A stretch of DNA of 64,000 nt, taken from the NCBI RefSeq assembly GCF_019237635.1, contig NZ_JAFAGS010000072.1, positions 1 to 64,000 of the forward strand. The letters are read 5' to 3'. Every line of letters begins with the position of its first letter. The first letter of the stretch is position 1. This stretch comes from Pluralibacter sp. (GTDB taxonomy: Bacteria; Pseudomonadota; Gammaproteobacteria; Enterobacterales; Enterobacteriaceae). The position numbers and the translations under genes are program-made. The notes under the pieces were generated by a model that had not been told where the DNA came from, ran no database searches, and saw only the letters and a list, made by a program, of their open reading frames with translations. Of the stretch, positions 51,097 to 61,365 are shown one piece after another.

Positions 51097-51969
51097 ATGG
51101 AGTTAGATATCAATGCGCTTTTGCACTTCTCACCATTGATAAAAACCTTCACCTTCAACGCCTGGGTCGTCGCCGGTTTTACGCCGATTACCCGCGGCTC
51201 AAAACTCGACTACTACATCAACCGCCCGCAGGGGATGAAGGGTTATATCATCAACCTGACCCTACGCGGTCAGGCGCGGGCCAAAGCGGGCGAAGGGTCA
51301 CTGCTGTTCGGCGAAAGCGAGCTGCTGTTGTTCCCGCCTGGCGTGCCGCATCACTACGGACGCGACGAGCACAGCGATCACTGGGATCATGTGTGGATCT
51401 ACTTTATTCCACGACCCTACTGGGTCGACTGGTTGAAGTGGGATCACACCACCTACGGTATCGGCAAAACTACGGTCAATCACCCTCAACAACAGCAGGT
51501 GCTACGCGATCTGTTTTACGAGGTCATTCGCCACCACAACGACACCGCTCCGCTTAGTGAAGCACTGGCAATGAACGCACTGGAGCGACTGATCTTAAAC
51601 TGCTTCCAGCTACAACCGATCAGTAATCATCATGCCCATGACCCGCGCATCAACGCCATCTGCGACTACCTGAATGAACATATCGCCCAGGAACTGAAGA
51701 TAGAGACACTGGCGGCAATGGTTTTTCTGTCACCCTCACGGCTAGCACATTTGTTTAAGAACGAACTGGGGCAAACTATCTACGCCTGGCGCGAGATGCA
51801 GCGGATTAATCGAGCAAAATGGCTAATGCAGACTACGACGCTGCCACTGAACAAAGTGGCTCTATCGATAGGATATGGCGATCCGGTCTATTTCACCCGC
51901 GTTTTTCGCAAACACAACGGCATTCCACCAGGGGAATATCGCAAACGTTATGCGGCAATGAAGGAGTGA
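51097..51969 (+). CDS. AraC-family regulator close to arabinose AraC
   Basis: This 290-residue regulator is a close paralogue of the arabinose regulator AraC, not just an AraC-family member. GYIINLTLRGQ, LLLFPPGVPHHYGR and the WYxWVYF-like WDHVWIYFIPRPYW match the AraC arm and cupin domain, and SPSRLAHLFKNELGQ with YGDPVYFTRVF make up the two DNA-binding helices. It comes 21 bases after the galactosidase gene behind GGCGGAGGAG and ends in a strong terminator. It should control the operon from the half-sites at 47712-47749. Confidence 0.9.
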   Translation: MELDINALLHFSPLIKTFTFNAWVVAGFTPITRGSKLDYYINRPQGMKGYIINLTLRGQARAKAGEGSLLFGESELLLFPPGVPHHYGRDEHSDHWDHVWIYFIPRPYWVDWLKWDHTTYGIGKTTVNHPQQQQVLRDLFYEVIRHHNDTAPLSEALAMNALERLILNCFQLQPISNHHAHDPRINAICDYLNEHIAQELKIETLAAMVFLSPSRLAHLFKNELGQTIYAWREMQRINRAKWLMQTTTLPLNKVALSIGYGDPVYFTRVFRKHNGIPPGEYRKRYAAMKE

Positions 51970-51976
51970 AAACGTC

Positions 51977-52010
51977 AACGGCTCCCAGTGGGAGCCGTTC
52001 TTGTTTTACA
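51977..52010 (+). terminator. Terminator of the LacY/GH42/AraC operon
   Basis: AACGGCTCCC-AGT-GGGAGCCGTT is a perfect 10-bp stem followed by CTTGTTTT, 7 bases after the araC-like stop. Confidence 0.9.
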
Positions 52011-52033
52011 GTTACTGCATAGCACGTTGTTGG

Positions 52034-52240
52034 TTACGCCATCTCAGTCTGCAGACGCATAACCTGACGGTTGACCTCGGACATCACAGACAGATGCTGC
52101 TTATCCTTCACCTTCGGGATAAGGATTTTCCCCTTATCAAACTCAAAAGCGCCCACGTCCTTGATGTATAACCGTCCACGGAACAGGATCTTCACGTACT
52201 TCGCCACCTGAAGCGGGTTGTAGCGTTGGAAAATTTTCAT
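52034..52240 (-). CDS. ytfK: SpoT-activating small protein YtfK
   Basis: This 68-residue protein is identical, or one residue away, to E. coli YtfK, which binds SpoT and favours (p)ppGpp synthesis under phosphate and fatty-acid starvation. The DUF1107 sequence [18 protein letters not shown] to [10 protein letters not shown] is complete. It stands on the minus strand and diverges from ytfJ. CAGGAGACACA before the ATG is a good ribosome site. Confidence 0.97.
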   Translation of the reverse strand: MKIFQRYNPLQVAKYVKILFRGRLYIKDVGAFEFDKGKILIPKVKDKQHLSVMSEVNRQVMRLQTEMA

Positions 52241-52560
52241 TGTGTCTCCTGCTTAACATCTTACGCCCTTGCGGTACCACATTCGGTCCAACGTTCCGGG
52301 GCGCAAAAATTAACGCATTAAAACTATAGTCCAGAACTCCTGAGTTACCCAGTATGCATAAGTTTATTTACCTTTTGATTACAGTAATTCAGAATTTTCG
52401 TTTCAGACATACGTTAAAGGCAGTATAAGCCTTCATTTTTCCGTGGATATGTGCGTTCGCCCGCAAAGTGGCATCACGATTGCGGGTAAAGGGGATAATT
52501 CGCATTTATGATTAAAATGGACCAAGTGGTCGGATCACCTGCATAAAATAAGGAAACACC
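52241..52560. promoter_or_regulatory. Divergent ytfK/ytfJ intergenic region
   Basis: This 320-base gap is AT-rich in the middle and should hold both divergent promoters. On the minus strand TATAGT (52323-52328) may be the ytfK -10. I looked for a PhoB box, since E. coli ytfK belongs to the phosphate regulon, and found no convincing pair of CTGTCAT repeats. No gene is supported here. Confidence 0.4.
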
Positions 52561-53121
52561 ATGACCCTACGTAAGCTGATGGCGATCTCATGCCTGTTAA
52601 TGCCGTTGATGGCCTCCGCTCATAATCTGGAAACTGGCCAGCGCGTGCCGCCCGTCGGTATTGCCGATCGCGGCGAGCTCAATCTGGATAACGACAAGTT
52701 TAGCTACAAAAGCTGGAACAGCGCGCAGTTGCCTGGCAAAGTGCGAGTTGTGCAACATATTGCCGGTCGTAGCTCGGCAAAAGAGAAAAACGCCAACCTG
52801 ATTGAGGCGATCAAAGCGGCCAAATTCCCGCATGACCGCTACCAGACCACCACGATAGTCAACACCGACGACGCCATTCCCGGCACCGGCATGTTTGTAC
52901 GCAACAGCATCGAGAGCAATAAAAAGCTCTTCCCCTGGTCGCAGTTTGTTGTCGACAGCAACGGCCTGGCGCGTAAAGCCTGGCAGCTTGATGAAGGAAG
53001 CTCAGCGATTGTGGTGCTGGATAAAGACGGAAAAGTCGAGTGGGTCAAAGACGGCGCCCTGACCCAGGCCGAGGTGCAGCAGGTGATCGCCCTGCTGCAC
53101 AAGCTGCTCGCGACTCAGTAA
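52561..53121 (+). CDS. ytfJ: Periplasmic thioredoxin-fold protein YtfJ
   Basis: This 186-residue precursor has a signal peptide ending LMASAH. The mature domain resembles a thioredoxin fold without a CxxC motif ([45 protein letters not shown]). It is close to E. coli YtfJ. Its 3' end overlaps the convergent cysQ gene by 7 bases. The function is not known beyond location. Confidence 0.94.
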   Translation: MTLRKLMAISCLLMPLMASAHNLETGQRVPPVGIADRGELNLDNDKFSYKSWNSAQLPGKVRVVQHIAGRSSAKEKNANLIEAIKAAKFPHDRYQTTTIVNTDDAIPGTGMFVRNSIESNKKLFPWSQFVVDSNGLARKAWQLDEGSSAIVVLDKDGKVEWVKDGALTQAEVQQVIALLHKLLATQ

Positions 53122-53855
53122 ATCGACACCCGAAAACCGGGGTTCAGGAAGGATTCACGCGGCGTATAGTCAAGGGTTTTTCCCTGCCAGTCGTGAACAT
53201 GCGCCCCGGCCGCTACCGCTACGGCATGCCCGGCGGCGGTATCCCAGACGTTGGTCGGCCCAAAGCGCGGGTACAGCTGGGCCTGCCCTTCCGCCACCAG
53301 GCAGAATTTCAGCGATGAACCGATCGACGTCGTCTGGTGGTCTCCCAACTGCTGAAGATACTCTTTGAGTTCGTTATCCGCGTGGGAGCGGCTTATCACC
53401 ACCAGCGGCGGGCGGGCGTCGCGCACCCGAATCTGCTTACGAATACCGCACTCTTCTTTCCACGCCTTGCCCTCATGGGCACTGTACATCATCTTCATCA
53501 CTGGCGCATACACAACGCCAAGCACCGGTTTTCCCTTATCAATCAGGGCGATATTGACGGTAAACTCACCGTTGCGCTTGATAAACTCTTTTGTCCCGTC
53601 CAGGGGGTCCACCAGCCAGTACTGCTGCCAGTGCTGGCGCACCTCCCAGGCGGGCGGATCCTCTTCGGAAAGCACCGGAATATCCGGCGTCAGCGCCATT
53701 AACCCGGCCACAATCACCTTATGCGCGGCGATATCCGCGGCGGTTACCGGAGAATCGTCAGCCTTGCTGGCGACATCGATTGGCGTTGCTCCATCGTAGA
53801 CCTGCATAATGGCATCACCCGCGCTCCGTGCAAGCTGACATACATGTTCTAGCAT
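53115..53855 (-). CDS. cysQ: 3'(2'),5'-bisphosphate nucleotidase CysQ
   Basis: This 246-residue Li+-sensitive, Mg2+-dependent enzyme of the inositol-monophosphatase superfamily removes the 3'-phosphate from PAP and PAPS in sulfate assimilation. Motifs are LSEEDPP (about 59-65), [12 protein letters not shown] (metal site) and [14 protein letters not shown] near the end. It is the same length as the E. coli enzyme. It diverges from cpdB across 192 bases and converges on ytfJ. Confidence 0.97.
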   Translation of the reverse strand: MLEHVCQLARSAGDAIMQVYDGATPIDVASKADDSPVTAADIAAHKVIVAGLMALTPDIPVLSEEDPPAWEVRQHWQQYWLVDPLDGTKEFIKRNGEFTVNIALIDKGKPVLGVVYAPVMKMMYSAHEGKAWKEECGIRKQIRVRDARPPLVVISRSHADNELKEYLQQLGDHQTTSIGSSLKFCLVAEGQAQLYPRFGPTNVWDTAAGHAVAVAAGAHVHDWQGKTLDYTPRESFLNPGFRVSIY

Positions 53856-54047
53856 TCTCCACCTCGCTATTGATGGCAGTGGCGTTAACTCGTTGTTTTA
53901 TTTATATCCTATCGCGGCCAGTTCCGCTATCTGTGAAGCATTAGCGATTTCCCGCCATCAATTTCTGGCATGCTTCACACTTCTGTAAGCAACAGGATGT
54001 ATACACATTTTTCTTTTGTGCACCCGATCGATAAAAGGACGCCTCCG

Positions 54048-55991
54048 ATGATTAAGTTTAGCGCAACGCTCCTGGCCACGCTGATCGCCGCCAGCGTACA
54101 GGCCGCGACGGTAGATCTCCGCATCATGGAAACCACCGACCTGCATAGCAACATGATGGATTTTGACTATTACAAAGATAGCGCCACGGAAAAATTCGGT
54201 CTGGTACGTACCGCCAGCCTGATCAACGCCGCCCGCCAGGAAGTGAAAAACAGCGTGCTGGTGGATAACGGCGACCTGATTCAGGGCAGTCCGCTCGGCG
54301 ATTACATGGCGCACAAGGGGCTGAAAAAGGGTGAAGTACATCCGGTCTATCAGGCCATGAACACCCTCGACTACGCCGTGGGCAACCTCGGCAACCACGA
54401 GTTCAACTATGGCCTCGACTACCTGCACAAGGCGTTGTCCGGCGCAAAATTCCCGTACGTGAACGCCAACATCATTGAGGCTAAAACCGGTAAGCCGATG
54501 TTCACACCTTACCTGATTAAAGAAACCCAGGTTGTCGACAGGCAAGGCAAATCGCAAACCCTGAAGATAGGCTATATCGGCGTGGTGCCGCCGCAGATAA
54601 TGACCTGGGATAAAGCGAATCTGAGCGGCAAAGTCACGGTAAACGATATCACCGAAACCGTCCGTCAGTATGTCCCGGAAATGCGTGAAAAAGGCGCTGA
54701 CCTGGTGGTGGTGGTCGCCCACTCCGGGCTCTCCGCCGATCCTTACCAGTCGATGGCGGAAAACTCGGTCTACTACCTGAGCCAGGTGCCGGGCGTGGAT
54801 ACCATCCTGTTTGGCCATGCGCACGCGGTCTTTCCAGGCAAAGACTTCGCCAGCATCAAGGGCGCGGATATCGAAAAAGGCACCCTCAACGGCGTCCCCT
54901 CGGTGATGCCGGGCATGTGGGGCGATCATCTTGGCGTAGTCGACCTGGTGCTGAACGACGACAGCGGTAAATGGCAGGTGTCGCAGTCGAAAGCGCAGGC
55001 CCGTCCGATCTACGATACCGTAGCGAAGAAATCGCTGGCGGCGGAAGATGAACAGTTGGTGAAGATCCTTAAAACCAGCCACGACGCCACCCGAGCCTTC
55101 GTCAGCAAACCTATCGGCAAGTCGTCGGACAATATGTACAGCTACCTGGCGCTGGTGCAGGACGACCCGACGGTCCAGGTGGTTAACATGGCGCAGAAAG
55201 CCTATGTGGAGCATTTTATTCAGGGCGACCCGGACCTTGCCAATCTGCCGGTGCTCTCCGCAGCGGCGCCGTTTAAGGTCGGCGGACGTAAGAACGACCC
55301 GGCAAGCTATGTAGAAGTGGAAAAGGGCCAGCTCACCTTCCGCAACGCCGCCGATCTCTACTTGTACCCGAATACCCTGGTGGTGGTGAAGGCCAGCGGC
55401 AAAGAGGTGAAGGAGTGGCTCGAATGCTCGGCCGGGCAGTTTAACCAGATTAACCCCAACAGCAGCAAACCGCAGTCGCTGATCAACTGGGACGGTTTTC
55501 GGACCTATAACTTCGACGTTATCGATGGGGTCAATTACCAGATAGACGTCAGCCAACCCGCCCGTTACGACGGCGAATGCCAGAAGGTGAACCCGAAGGC
55601 GGAGCGTATTAAGCAACTGACCTTTAACGGCAAACCTGTCGATCCTGACGCTACGTTCCTTGTTGCGACCAACAACTACCGCGCCTACGGCGGCAAGTTT
55701 GCTGGTACCGGCGACAGCCATATCGCCTTTGCCTCACCGGATGAGAACCGTGCGGTGCTGGCGGCGTGGATTGCCGAACAGTCCAAGAAAACTGGCGCTA
55801 TCCATCCGGCGGCGGACAATAACTGGCGCCTGGCGCCCATCCACAGCGCACAGCCGCTGGACGTGCGCTTTGAAACCTCGCCGTCGGCAAAGGCCGCCGC
55901 GTTTATTAAAGACAACGCGCAGTATCCGATGAAAAACGTCGGTCAGGACGACATTGGGTTCGCGGTCTATCAGGTGGACTTAAGCCAGTAA
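54048..55991 (+). CDS. cpdB: 2',3'-cyclic-nucleotide 2'-phosphodiesterase/3'-nucleotidase
   Basis: This 647-residue periplasmic precursor has a signal peptide ending SVQAA and a metallophosphatase domain with the ETTDLHSNM motif (metal Asp and His), [21 protein letters not shown] and [11 protein letters not shown] 5'-nucleotidase C-terminal domain follows, with NNYRAYGG. It lets the cell use external cyclic nucleotides and 3'-nucleotides. The ATG at 54048 is preferred to 53970 because it gives the exact E. coli length and a proper signal peptide, with AAAAGGA upstream. Confidence 0.97.
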   Translation: MIKFSATLLATLIAASVQAATVDLRIMETTDLHSNMMDFDYYKDSATEKFGLVRTASLINAARQEVKNSVLVDNGDLIQGSPLGDYMAHKGLKKGEVHPVYQAMNTLDYAVGNLGNHEFNYGLDYLHKALSGAKFPYVNANIIEAKTGKPMFTPYLIKETQVVDRQGKSQTLKIGYIGVVPPQIMTWDKANLSGKVTVNDITETVRQYVPEMREKGADLVVVVAHSGLSADPYQSMAENSVYYLSQVPGVDTILFGHAHAVFPGKDFASIKGADIEKGTLNGVPSVMPGMWGDHLGVVDLVLNDDSGKWQVSQSKAQARPIYDTVAKKSLAAEDEQLVKILKTSHDATRAFVSKPIGKSSDNMYSYLALVQDDPTVQVVNMAQKAYVEHFIQGDPDLANLPVLSAAAPFKVGGRKNDPASYVEVEKGQLTFRNAADLYLYPNTLVVVKASGKEVKEWLECSAGQFNQINPNSSKPQSLINWDGFRTYNFDVIDGVNYQIDVSQPARYDGECQKVNPKAERIKQLTFNGKPVDPDATFLVATNNYRAYGGKFAGTGDSHIAFASPDENRAVLAAWIAEQSKKTGAIHPAADNNWRLAPIHSAQPLDVRFETSPSAKAAAFIKDNAQYPMKNVGQDDIGFAVYQVDLSQ

Positions 55992-56106
55992 ACGGCAGGC
56001 GGGGGGCTATAGCCGACAGCGTTCGCGCCATTCTGTAACGGTTATTTTTGTGGCGAACCCGCGGGTCATCTTCGATAATGTGAAGACGATCCGCGGGAGG
56101 TGGCCG

Positions 56107-56931
56107 GTGCAGGGCGTTCCAGAGCAGTTTACTGACGAAAGAGATTGTGCAAGCTTCCGCCATCTGGAGCAGTTGCCGGGCGTGGAGCTTTATCACGCCC
56201 ATATTTCCCGTTACGCCTTCGAACCGCACACCCACGAGGCGTTTGGCATCGGCGCGATTGAGCTTGGCGCCGAGCGCTTTCGCTACCGCGGCGCGCAGCA
56301 TGTCGCCCCGGCCTGCTCGGTCATCACCATGAACCCCGATGAACTGCATACCGGCGAGGCGGAGACCGCCGACGGCTGGCGCTACCGCATGGTTTATCTT
56401 GACCCGGACCTGCTCGAAGAGGTAACCGGCACTCGCCACTGGTGGTTCAGCGATGTTGTACGCCTGGACGTGGCGCGCAGCGGGCAGCTTTGCCAGCTTG
56501 TCTATGGGCTATGGAACACCGACGACCCGCTGGCGCAGAAAGGGCTGTTGCTGGATCTTATCGATACCTTTCGTCCGTTCGCCCATCATACCCCGAAACG
56601 CCCGGAGGCCGCGCACCGCTTTGAACGCGTGCGGGACTATCTGCATGACAACTATATGCATGCGCTAACCCTCGACGAGCTGGCAAACGTGGCATCCCTC
56701 AGTCCCTGGCATTTTCAGCGCCAGTTTAAGGCGCAGTACCACGTCACGCCGCACCAGATGCTGATGGCGATTCGCCTGTGGCGCGCCAAAGCGTTCCTCA
56801 CTCACGGTATGCCTGCCGCCGACGTCGCGGCGGCCACTGGTCTTGTCGATCAATCCCACCTGACCCGTGCTTTCACCCGCCGCTACGGCATCACCCCGGT
56901 ACGCTATCAAAAGCAGGTTGTCCGGCGCTAA
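56107..56931 (+). CDS. AraC-family regulator with N-terminal cupin, next to ytfF
   Basis: This 274-residue protein has an AraC-binding cupin (FEPHTHEAFGIGAIELG, MNPDELHTGEAE) and a C-terminal AraC HTH (LDELANVASLSPWHFQRQFK, then GLVDQSHLTRAFTRRYGITP). It is of the YesN/PF02311 class, common next to amino-acid exporters and DMT permeases. The frame opens at GTG 56050, but GTG 56107 has GGGAGG six bases before it and a GATAAT -10-like box at 56073-56078 that would transcribe only the shorter form, so it is preferred. It stands 73 bases before the YtfF-type permease and may control it. In E. coli the qorA2/ytfG-ytfH genes occupy this place. Confidence 0.82.
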   Translation: MQGVPEQFTDERDCASFRHLEQLPGVELYHAHISRYAFEPHTHEAFGIGAIELGAERFRYRGAQHVAPACSVITMNPDELHTGEAETADGWRYRMVYLDPDLLEEVTGTRHWWFSDVVRLDVARSGQLCQLVYGLWNTDDPLAQKGLLLDLIDTFRPFAHHTPKRPEAAHRFERVRDYLHDNYMHALTLDELANVASLSPWHFQRQFKAQYHVTPHQMLMAIRLWRAKAFLTHGMPAADVAAATGLVDQSHLTRAFTRRYGITPVRYQKQVVRR

Positions 56932-57004
56932 TGCGCAATCTCATACAATACGTCGCCCCGGCCCACTTTCTACACTGCGTCTGTTTATTAAAAAGGTGCA
57001 GAAC

Positions 57005-57979
57005 ATGATGAGTGGCGTGCTGTATGCCCTGCTGGCGGGGTTGATGTGGGGATTAATTTTTGTCGGGCCGCTTATCGTGCCGGAATACCCGGCCGTGTTG
57101 CAGTCGATGGGGCGCTATCTGGCGCTGGGCCTGATTGCGCTTCCGCTGGCATGGCTTGGCCGCGCGCGCCTCAAACAGCTGCGCGCACGCGACTGGCGCA
57201 CCGCGCTGTCGTTGACCCTGTTCGGCAATCTTATCTACTACGTGTGTCTCGCCAGCGCGATTCAGCGGGCGGGAGCGCCGGTATCGACGATGATCATCGG
57301 CACATTACCGGTGGTGATCCCCGTTTTCGCCAACCTGCTCTACAGCCAGCGCGACGGCAAGCTGCCGTGGTCGCGAATGGCGCCCGCGCTGGCATGTATC
57401 GCGATGGGTCTGCTGTGCGTCAATATCGCCGAACTGCGTCACACGCAGCCAGGGTTCAGCGGGTGGCGCTACGGCAGCGGCATCGGGCTGGCGCTGGTTT
57501 CGGTGATCTGCTGGGCCTGGTATGCGCTGCACAACGCCCGCTGGCTGCGGGAAAAACCGGATAAACACCCCATGATGTGGGCAACGGCGCAGGCGCTGGT
57601 GACGCTTCCCGTTTCTCTGCTTGGCTATATCGCCGCCTGCGTGTGGCTCGACACCCGTCACGACGCCTTTCCTTTGCCCTTCGGCCCTCGCCCCGAGGTA
57701 TTTATCGCGCTAATGCTCACCATCGCCGTGTGTTGTTCATGGGTCGGCACGCTGTGCTGGAACATTGCCAGCCAGCGCCTGCCGACGGTGATCGTTGGCC
57801 CGCTTATCGTTTTTGAAACCCTGGCAGGGCTGCTTTACACCTTCCTGCTGCGCCAGAACCTGCCGCCGCTGCTGACCCTCAGCGGGATTGCGCTGCTGGT
57901 CGCGGGCGTCGTGATGGCGGTTCGCGCCAAACCGCAACCGCCCCGCCTGCAGGGGCTGGAGCGCGATACGGTGAAATAA
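57005..57979 (+). CDS. ytfF: DMT-superfamily (EamA) transporter YtfF
   Basis: This 324-residue inner-membrane protein has ten helices and two EamA repeats. It is close to E. coli YtfF (GLMWGLIFVGPLIVPEYPA, VSTMIIGTLPVVIPVFANLL, GPLIVFETLAGLLYTFLLRQ). The start is put at 57005 (MMSGVLYALL) in line with the E. coli start. It is preceded by an AraC-type regulator. Substrate unknown; DMT proteins of this type usually export small metabolites or amino acids. Confidence 0.92.
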   Translation: MMSGVLYALLAGLMWGLIFVGPLIVPEYPAVLQSMGRYLALGLIALPLAWLGRARLKQLRARDWRTALSLTLFGNLIYYVCLASAIQRAGAPVSTMIIGTLPVVIPVFANLLYSQRDGKLPWSRMAPALACIAMGLLCVNIAELRHTQPGFSGWRYGSGIGLALVSVICWAWYALHNARWLREKPDKHPMMWATAQALVTLPVSLLGYIAACVWLDTRHDAFPLPFGPRPEVFIALMLTIAVCCSWVGTLCWNIASQRLPTVIVGPLIVFETLAGLLYTFLLRQNLPPLLTLSGIALLVAGVVMAVRAKPQPPRLQGLERDTVK

Positions 57980-58016
57980 AACGCCTGATATCCCAAAGGG
58001 GTATTCCTTTACCTTA

Positions 58017-58039
58017 AAGATGCATTTAAAATGCATATT
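58017..58039. promoter_or_regulatory. NsrR operator of ytfE
   Basis: AAGATGCATTT-A-AAATGCATATT is an 11-1-11 inverted repeat that matches the known NsrR site form. It lies 27 bases before the ytfE start, as for E. coli ytfE, so nitric oxide should lift repression. Confidence 0.88.
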
Positions 58040-58065
58040 ATATTTTTAATGACGAGGTAACTGCG

Positions 58066-58728
58066 ATGGCCTACCGTGACCAACCCCTGGGCGAACTGGC
58101 GCTCTCGATCCCCCGCGCCTCTGCGCTGTTTCGTAAGTACGATATGGACTACTGCTGCGGCGGTAAGCAGACGCTGGAGCGTGCGGCGGCGCGTAAAGAG
58201 CTGGACGTCGCGGTGATTGAAGCCGAACTGGCACAACTTGCTGAGCAGCCGGTAGAGAAAGAGTGGCGCACGACGCCGCTTGCAGACATTATCGACCACA
58301 TCGTGGCGCGCTACCACGACCGCCACCGCGAGCAGTTACCGGAGCTCATCCTGCAGGCGACGAAAGTCGAGCGCGTTCACGCGGATAAACCGAACGTGCC
58401 GAAGGGCCTGACTAAATATCTGACGATGCTGAATCAGGAGCTCTCCAGCCACATGATGAAAGAAGAGCAGATCCTCTTCCCGATGATCAAACAGGGCATG
58501 GGCAGTCAGGCAATGGGTCCCATCAGCGTGATGGAAAGCGAGCATGACGAAGCGGGCGAACTGCTGGAGGTCATTAAGCACATCACCCACGGCGTGACGC
58601 CGCCGCCGGAAGCCTGTACCACCTGGAAAGCGATGTATAACGGAATTAACGAGCTGATTGACGACCTGATGGAACACATCAGCCTGGAGAACAACGTTTT
58701 GTTCCCGCGTGCCCTCGCAGGCGAATAA
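58066..58728 (+). CDS. ytfE: Di-iron iron-sulfur cluster repair protein YtfE (RIC)
   Basis: This 220-residue cytoplasmic hemerythrin-like protein repairs Fe-S clusters damaged by nitric oxide and oxidants. The N-terminal ScdA domain has the DYCCGG Cys pair (about 30-35), and the hemerythrin domain supplies the iron ligands, for example [42 protein letters not shown] and [12 protein letters not shown]. It matches E. coli YtfE in length. An NsrR operator precedes it, and a strong terminator separates it from cycA. Confidence 0.97.
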   Translation: MAYRDQPLGELALSIPRASALFRKYDMDYCCGGKQTLERAAARKELDVAVIEAELAQLAEQPVEKEWRTTPLADIIDHIVARYHDRHREQLPELILQATKVERVHADKPNVPKGLTKYLTMLNQELSSHMMKEEQILFPMIKQGMGSQAMGPISVMESEHDEAGELLEVIKHITHGVTPPPEACTTWKAMYNGINELIDDLMEHISLENNVLFPRALAGE

Positions 58729-58768
58729 ATAAGGCGCCCGAGAGCGCCCTACTGGAAGTCCGTGTTTG

Positions 58769-58792
58769 GGCCGCACTATGCGGCCTTTTTTT
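58769..58792 (+). terminator. Terminator between ytfE and cycA
   Basis: GGCCGCA-CTA-TGCGGCC followed by seven T's. A second short stem GGCGCCCGAGAGCGCC (58733-58748) precedes it. It ends ytfE transcription. Confidence 0.93.
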
Positions 58793-60203
58793 ATTCGCGC
58801 ATACCGGCCATGCGTTTCTTGCCGATAAACAGCCAACCCAGACCCAACGCGATGAACCACAGCGGCGTGACGATCAGCGCCTGACGGGTATCTTCTTCCA
58901 GCGTCAGCAGGACCAACACGAACACAAAGAACGCCATGCAGACCCAGCACATCAGCTTGCCCCACGGCATCTTGTAGGCGGATTTTTCATGCAGGTGCGG
59001 ACGGTTTTTGCGGTACGCCAGGTAGGAGCACAGAATAATTGTCCAGACGAACATGAACAAAATCGCCGATACGGTGGTGATCATGGTGAATGCGCCGATC
59101 ACGCTCGGGTTCACGTAGAGCATCACCACACCGCCCAACAGACAGATACAGGAGAAAGTCAGCCCTTTCGCCGGTACCGCGCGCTTAGACAGCTTCGCAA
59201 ACGCCCTCGGCGCCACACCTTCCTGCGCCAGACCGAACAGCATACGGCTAGTGGAGAACACGCCGCTGTTGGCCGAAGAGGCCGCCGACGTCAGCACCAC
59301 AAAGTTAATCAGGCTGGCGGCCGCTGGCAGGCCGACCAGCACGAACAGCTCAACGAACGGGCTCTTGGTCGGAACGACCGAGTTCCACGGCGTCACAGAC
59401 ATAATCACAATCAGCGCGAAAACGTAGAACATAATGATACGAATCGGGATCGAGTTAATCGCGCGCGGCAGCGACTTCTCCGGATCTTTGGTTTCCGCCG
59501 CGGTGGTGCCGACCAGCTCAATGCCCACAAAGGCGAAGACCGCTATCTGGAACCCGGCAAAGAAACCGCTGAGGCCTTTCGGGAACCAGCCGCCGTCATT
59601 CCACAGATGGGTGAAAGAAGCTTCAACACCGGTTGGCGATTTAAAGTGCATCATCACCATCACCAGGCCGACGACGATAAGACCAACGATGGCGACGATT
59701 TTGATCATCGCAAACCAGAACTCCATCTCACCGAACATTTTGACGGTGGCGAGGTTCAGGCTCAGCAGCAGAACGACCACCGCCAGCGACGCGACCCAAT
59801 CGGAAAGACCGGGGAACCAGAACTGCGCATAGGCGGTAATGGCGACCACATCGGCCATGCCGGTAACCACCCAGCAAAACCAGTAGGTCCAGCCGGTGAA
59901 ATACCCCGCCCACGGGCCTAACAGGTCGGAGGCGAAGTCGCTAAACGACTTATATTCGAGGTTCGAGAGCAGCAATTCGCCCATTGCACGCATCACGAAA
60001 AAGAGCATGAAGCCGATGATCATATAGACGAAAATGATCGACGGCCCGGCAAGGCTGATGGTTTTCCCCGACCCCATAAACAGCCCGGTACCAATCGCGC
60101 CCCCAATGGCAATAAGCTGAATATGACGGTTGGTGAGGTTTCGCCGTAGCGAGTGTTCGGTCGTTGCCTCTTCTGCGGCAGCGACTTTGACCTGATCTAC
60201 CAT
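58791..60203 (-). CDS. cycA: D-serine/D-alanine/glycine:H+ symporter CycA
   Basis: This 470-residue amino-acid permease of the APC family has twelve membrane helices; LIAIGGAIGTGLFMGSG in TM1 is the substrate-binding turn and AFVGIELVGTTAAET in TM6 its partner. It is the same length as E. coli CycA and nearly identical. It imports glycine, D-alanine, D-serine and also cycloserine. In E. coli its message is repressed by the GcvB RNA; I did not verify a GcvB pairing site here. Confidence 0.98.
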   Translation of the reverse strand: MVDQVKVAAAEEATTEHSLRRNLTNRHIQLIAIGGAIGTGLFMGSGKTISLAGPSIIFVYMIIGFMLFFVMRAMGELLLSNLEYKSFSDFASDLLGPWAGYFTGWTYWFCWVVTGMADVVAITAYAQFWFPGLSDWVASLAVVVLLLSLNLATVKMFGEMEFWFAMIKIVAIVGLIVVGLVMVMMHFKSPTGVEASFTHLWNDGGWFPKGLSGFFAGFQIAVFAFVGIELVGTTAAETKDPEKSLPRAINSIPIRIIMFYVFALIVIMSVTPWNSVVPTKSPFVELFVLVGLPAAASLINFVVLTSAASSANSGVFSTSRMLFGLAQEGVAPRAFAKLSKRAVPAKGLTFSCICLLGGVVMLYVNPSVIGAFTMITTVSAILFMFVWTIILCSYLAYRKNRPHLHEKSAYKMPWGKLMCWVCMAFFVFVLVLLTLEEDTRQALIVTPLWFIALGLGWLFIGKKRMAGMRE

Positions 60204-60506
60204 GTGATTTCTTCCTGTTGTTCCTGTTGCGTTGTGTTGTGCGGGCTCTGCGGCCTTTTGGTCATGATCCTTGTATAAGGATGCATCGATATTAGGTAAG
60301 AATCGGCGGGATGAATACTATGAAATGAATATAATGTTAATTTATTGTTTAAAATGAGTGTTATATCACTCTGATAGCGCGAATTAGCTCACAAAAATAC
60401 ACTGGCCGTGCGCTTTTGCAAGATAAAATAGTAATTGTTTTCAAAACTAAGGGTTTTACGCTGATTTTTTCATCCTCTCCCGTCTCCGGGAGAGGATTCA
60501 GCCAAA
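60204..60506. promoter_or_regulatory. cycA promoter region and hairpin behind fklB
   Basis: The left part is AT-rich and should contain the minus-strand cycA promoter; candidate TATATT boxes lie around 60325-60345. At 60474-60495 CCTCTCCCG pairs with CGGGAGAGG over a four-base loop, 11 bases after the fklB stop on the minus strand; the bases after it are A-rich, so it is a weak terminator if one at all. No gene is supported. Confidence 0.45.
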
Positions 60507-61127
60507 TTACAGGATTTCGAGCAGCTCAACGTCGAAAACCAGGGTGCTGAACGGCGGGATGGAGGCACCGGCGCCACGCTCGCCATACGCGAGGTTATGC
60601 GGAATGGTCAGTTCCCATTTGGAACCCACCGGCATCAGAGTCAGCGCTTCAATCCAGCCAGCGATCACGCCGTTAACCGGGAACTCAGCCGGTTCGCCGC
60701 GCGCGACGGAACTGTCGAACACGGTGCCGTCAATCAGCTTGCCGGTGTAGTGTACGCGGACATGGTCGGTACGCGCCGGGATAGCACCGTCGCCCTGAGT
60801 GATGACGCGGAACTGCAGGCCGGACTCCGTGCTGTTGACACCCTCTTTCTCACGGTTTTCTTCCAGATACTTCACGCCTTCCGAGGCCATTGCCTCAAAA
60901 CGCTCACGACGTACCGCATCGGCACGTTCGTGGATCTCGCGCAGCGCGCGGTGTACGACATCTACCGGCACCTGCGGCTTTTTGCCTTCCAGCGCGTCGG
61001 CAATACCGGCAACCAGTGCTTCTGGCAGCAGGCCTTCCAGACCGGATTCGCTGAGTTGTTGTCCTACCTGGAGGCCGATACCGTAACTGGCCTGAGCTTC
61101 AATGGTGTCAAACGTCGGGGTTGCCAT
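60507..61127 (-). CDS. fklB: FKBP-type peptidyl-prolyl isomerase FkpB-like (FKBP22)
   Basis: This 206-residue protein has the N-terminal dimerisation helices of FKBP22/Mip-type isomerases and the C-terminal FKBP domain ([50 protein letters not shown]). It matches E. coli FklB in length; the start is at 61127 ([12 protein letters not shown]), as in E. coli, although the frame is open to 61250. No signal peptide is present in this form. It catalyses cis-trans isomerisation at proline and acts as a chaperone. Confidence 0.95.
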   Translation of the reverse strand: MATPTFDTIEAQASYGIGLQVGQQLSESGLEGLLPEALVAGIADALEGKKPQVPVDVVHRALREIHERADAVRRERFEAMASEGVKYLEENREKEGVNSTESGLQFRVITQGDGAIPARTDHVRVHYTGKLIDGTVFDSSVARGEPAEFPVNGVIAGWIEALTLMPVGSKWELTIPHNLAYGERGAGASIPPFSTLVFDVELLEIL

Positions 61128-61365
61128 GCTCTTTCCTTTCATCGGATGTAAATCAGCGGGCAGCATAGCAGCCCGATCGCGTCGGGTAAAACTTTGTCGC
61201 AGGGAGGATGACAAATCGCAGGGAAACAGAAACAATAGGGATGTCGGCATTTTCTGATTTTGATGTCACGAAAGTGGGCTTTGCTACGTACATCAGAACG
61301 TTAGCCATCTATACTAGAAGCGGATGGTACAGGACAAAAAAATTATGCGGAGCAGGAGGAAAGCC

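Noticed and set aside
53958-55721. 587-codon minus-strand open frame opposite cpdB
   Set aside because: It results from codon bias of cpdB on the other strand; no start signal, no family resemblance.
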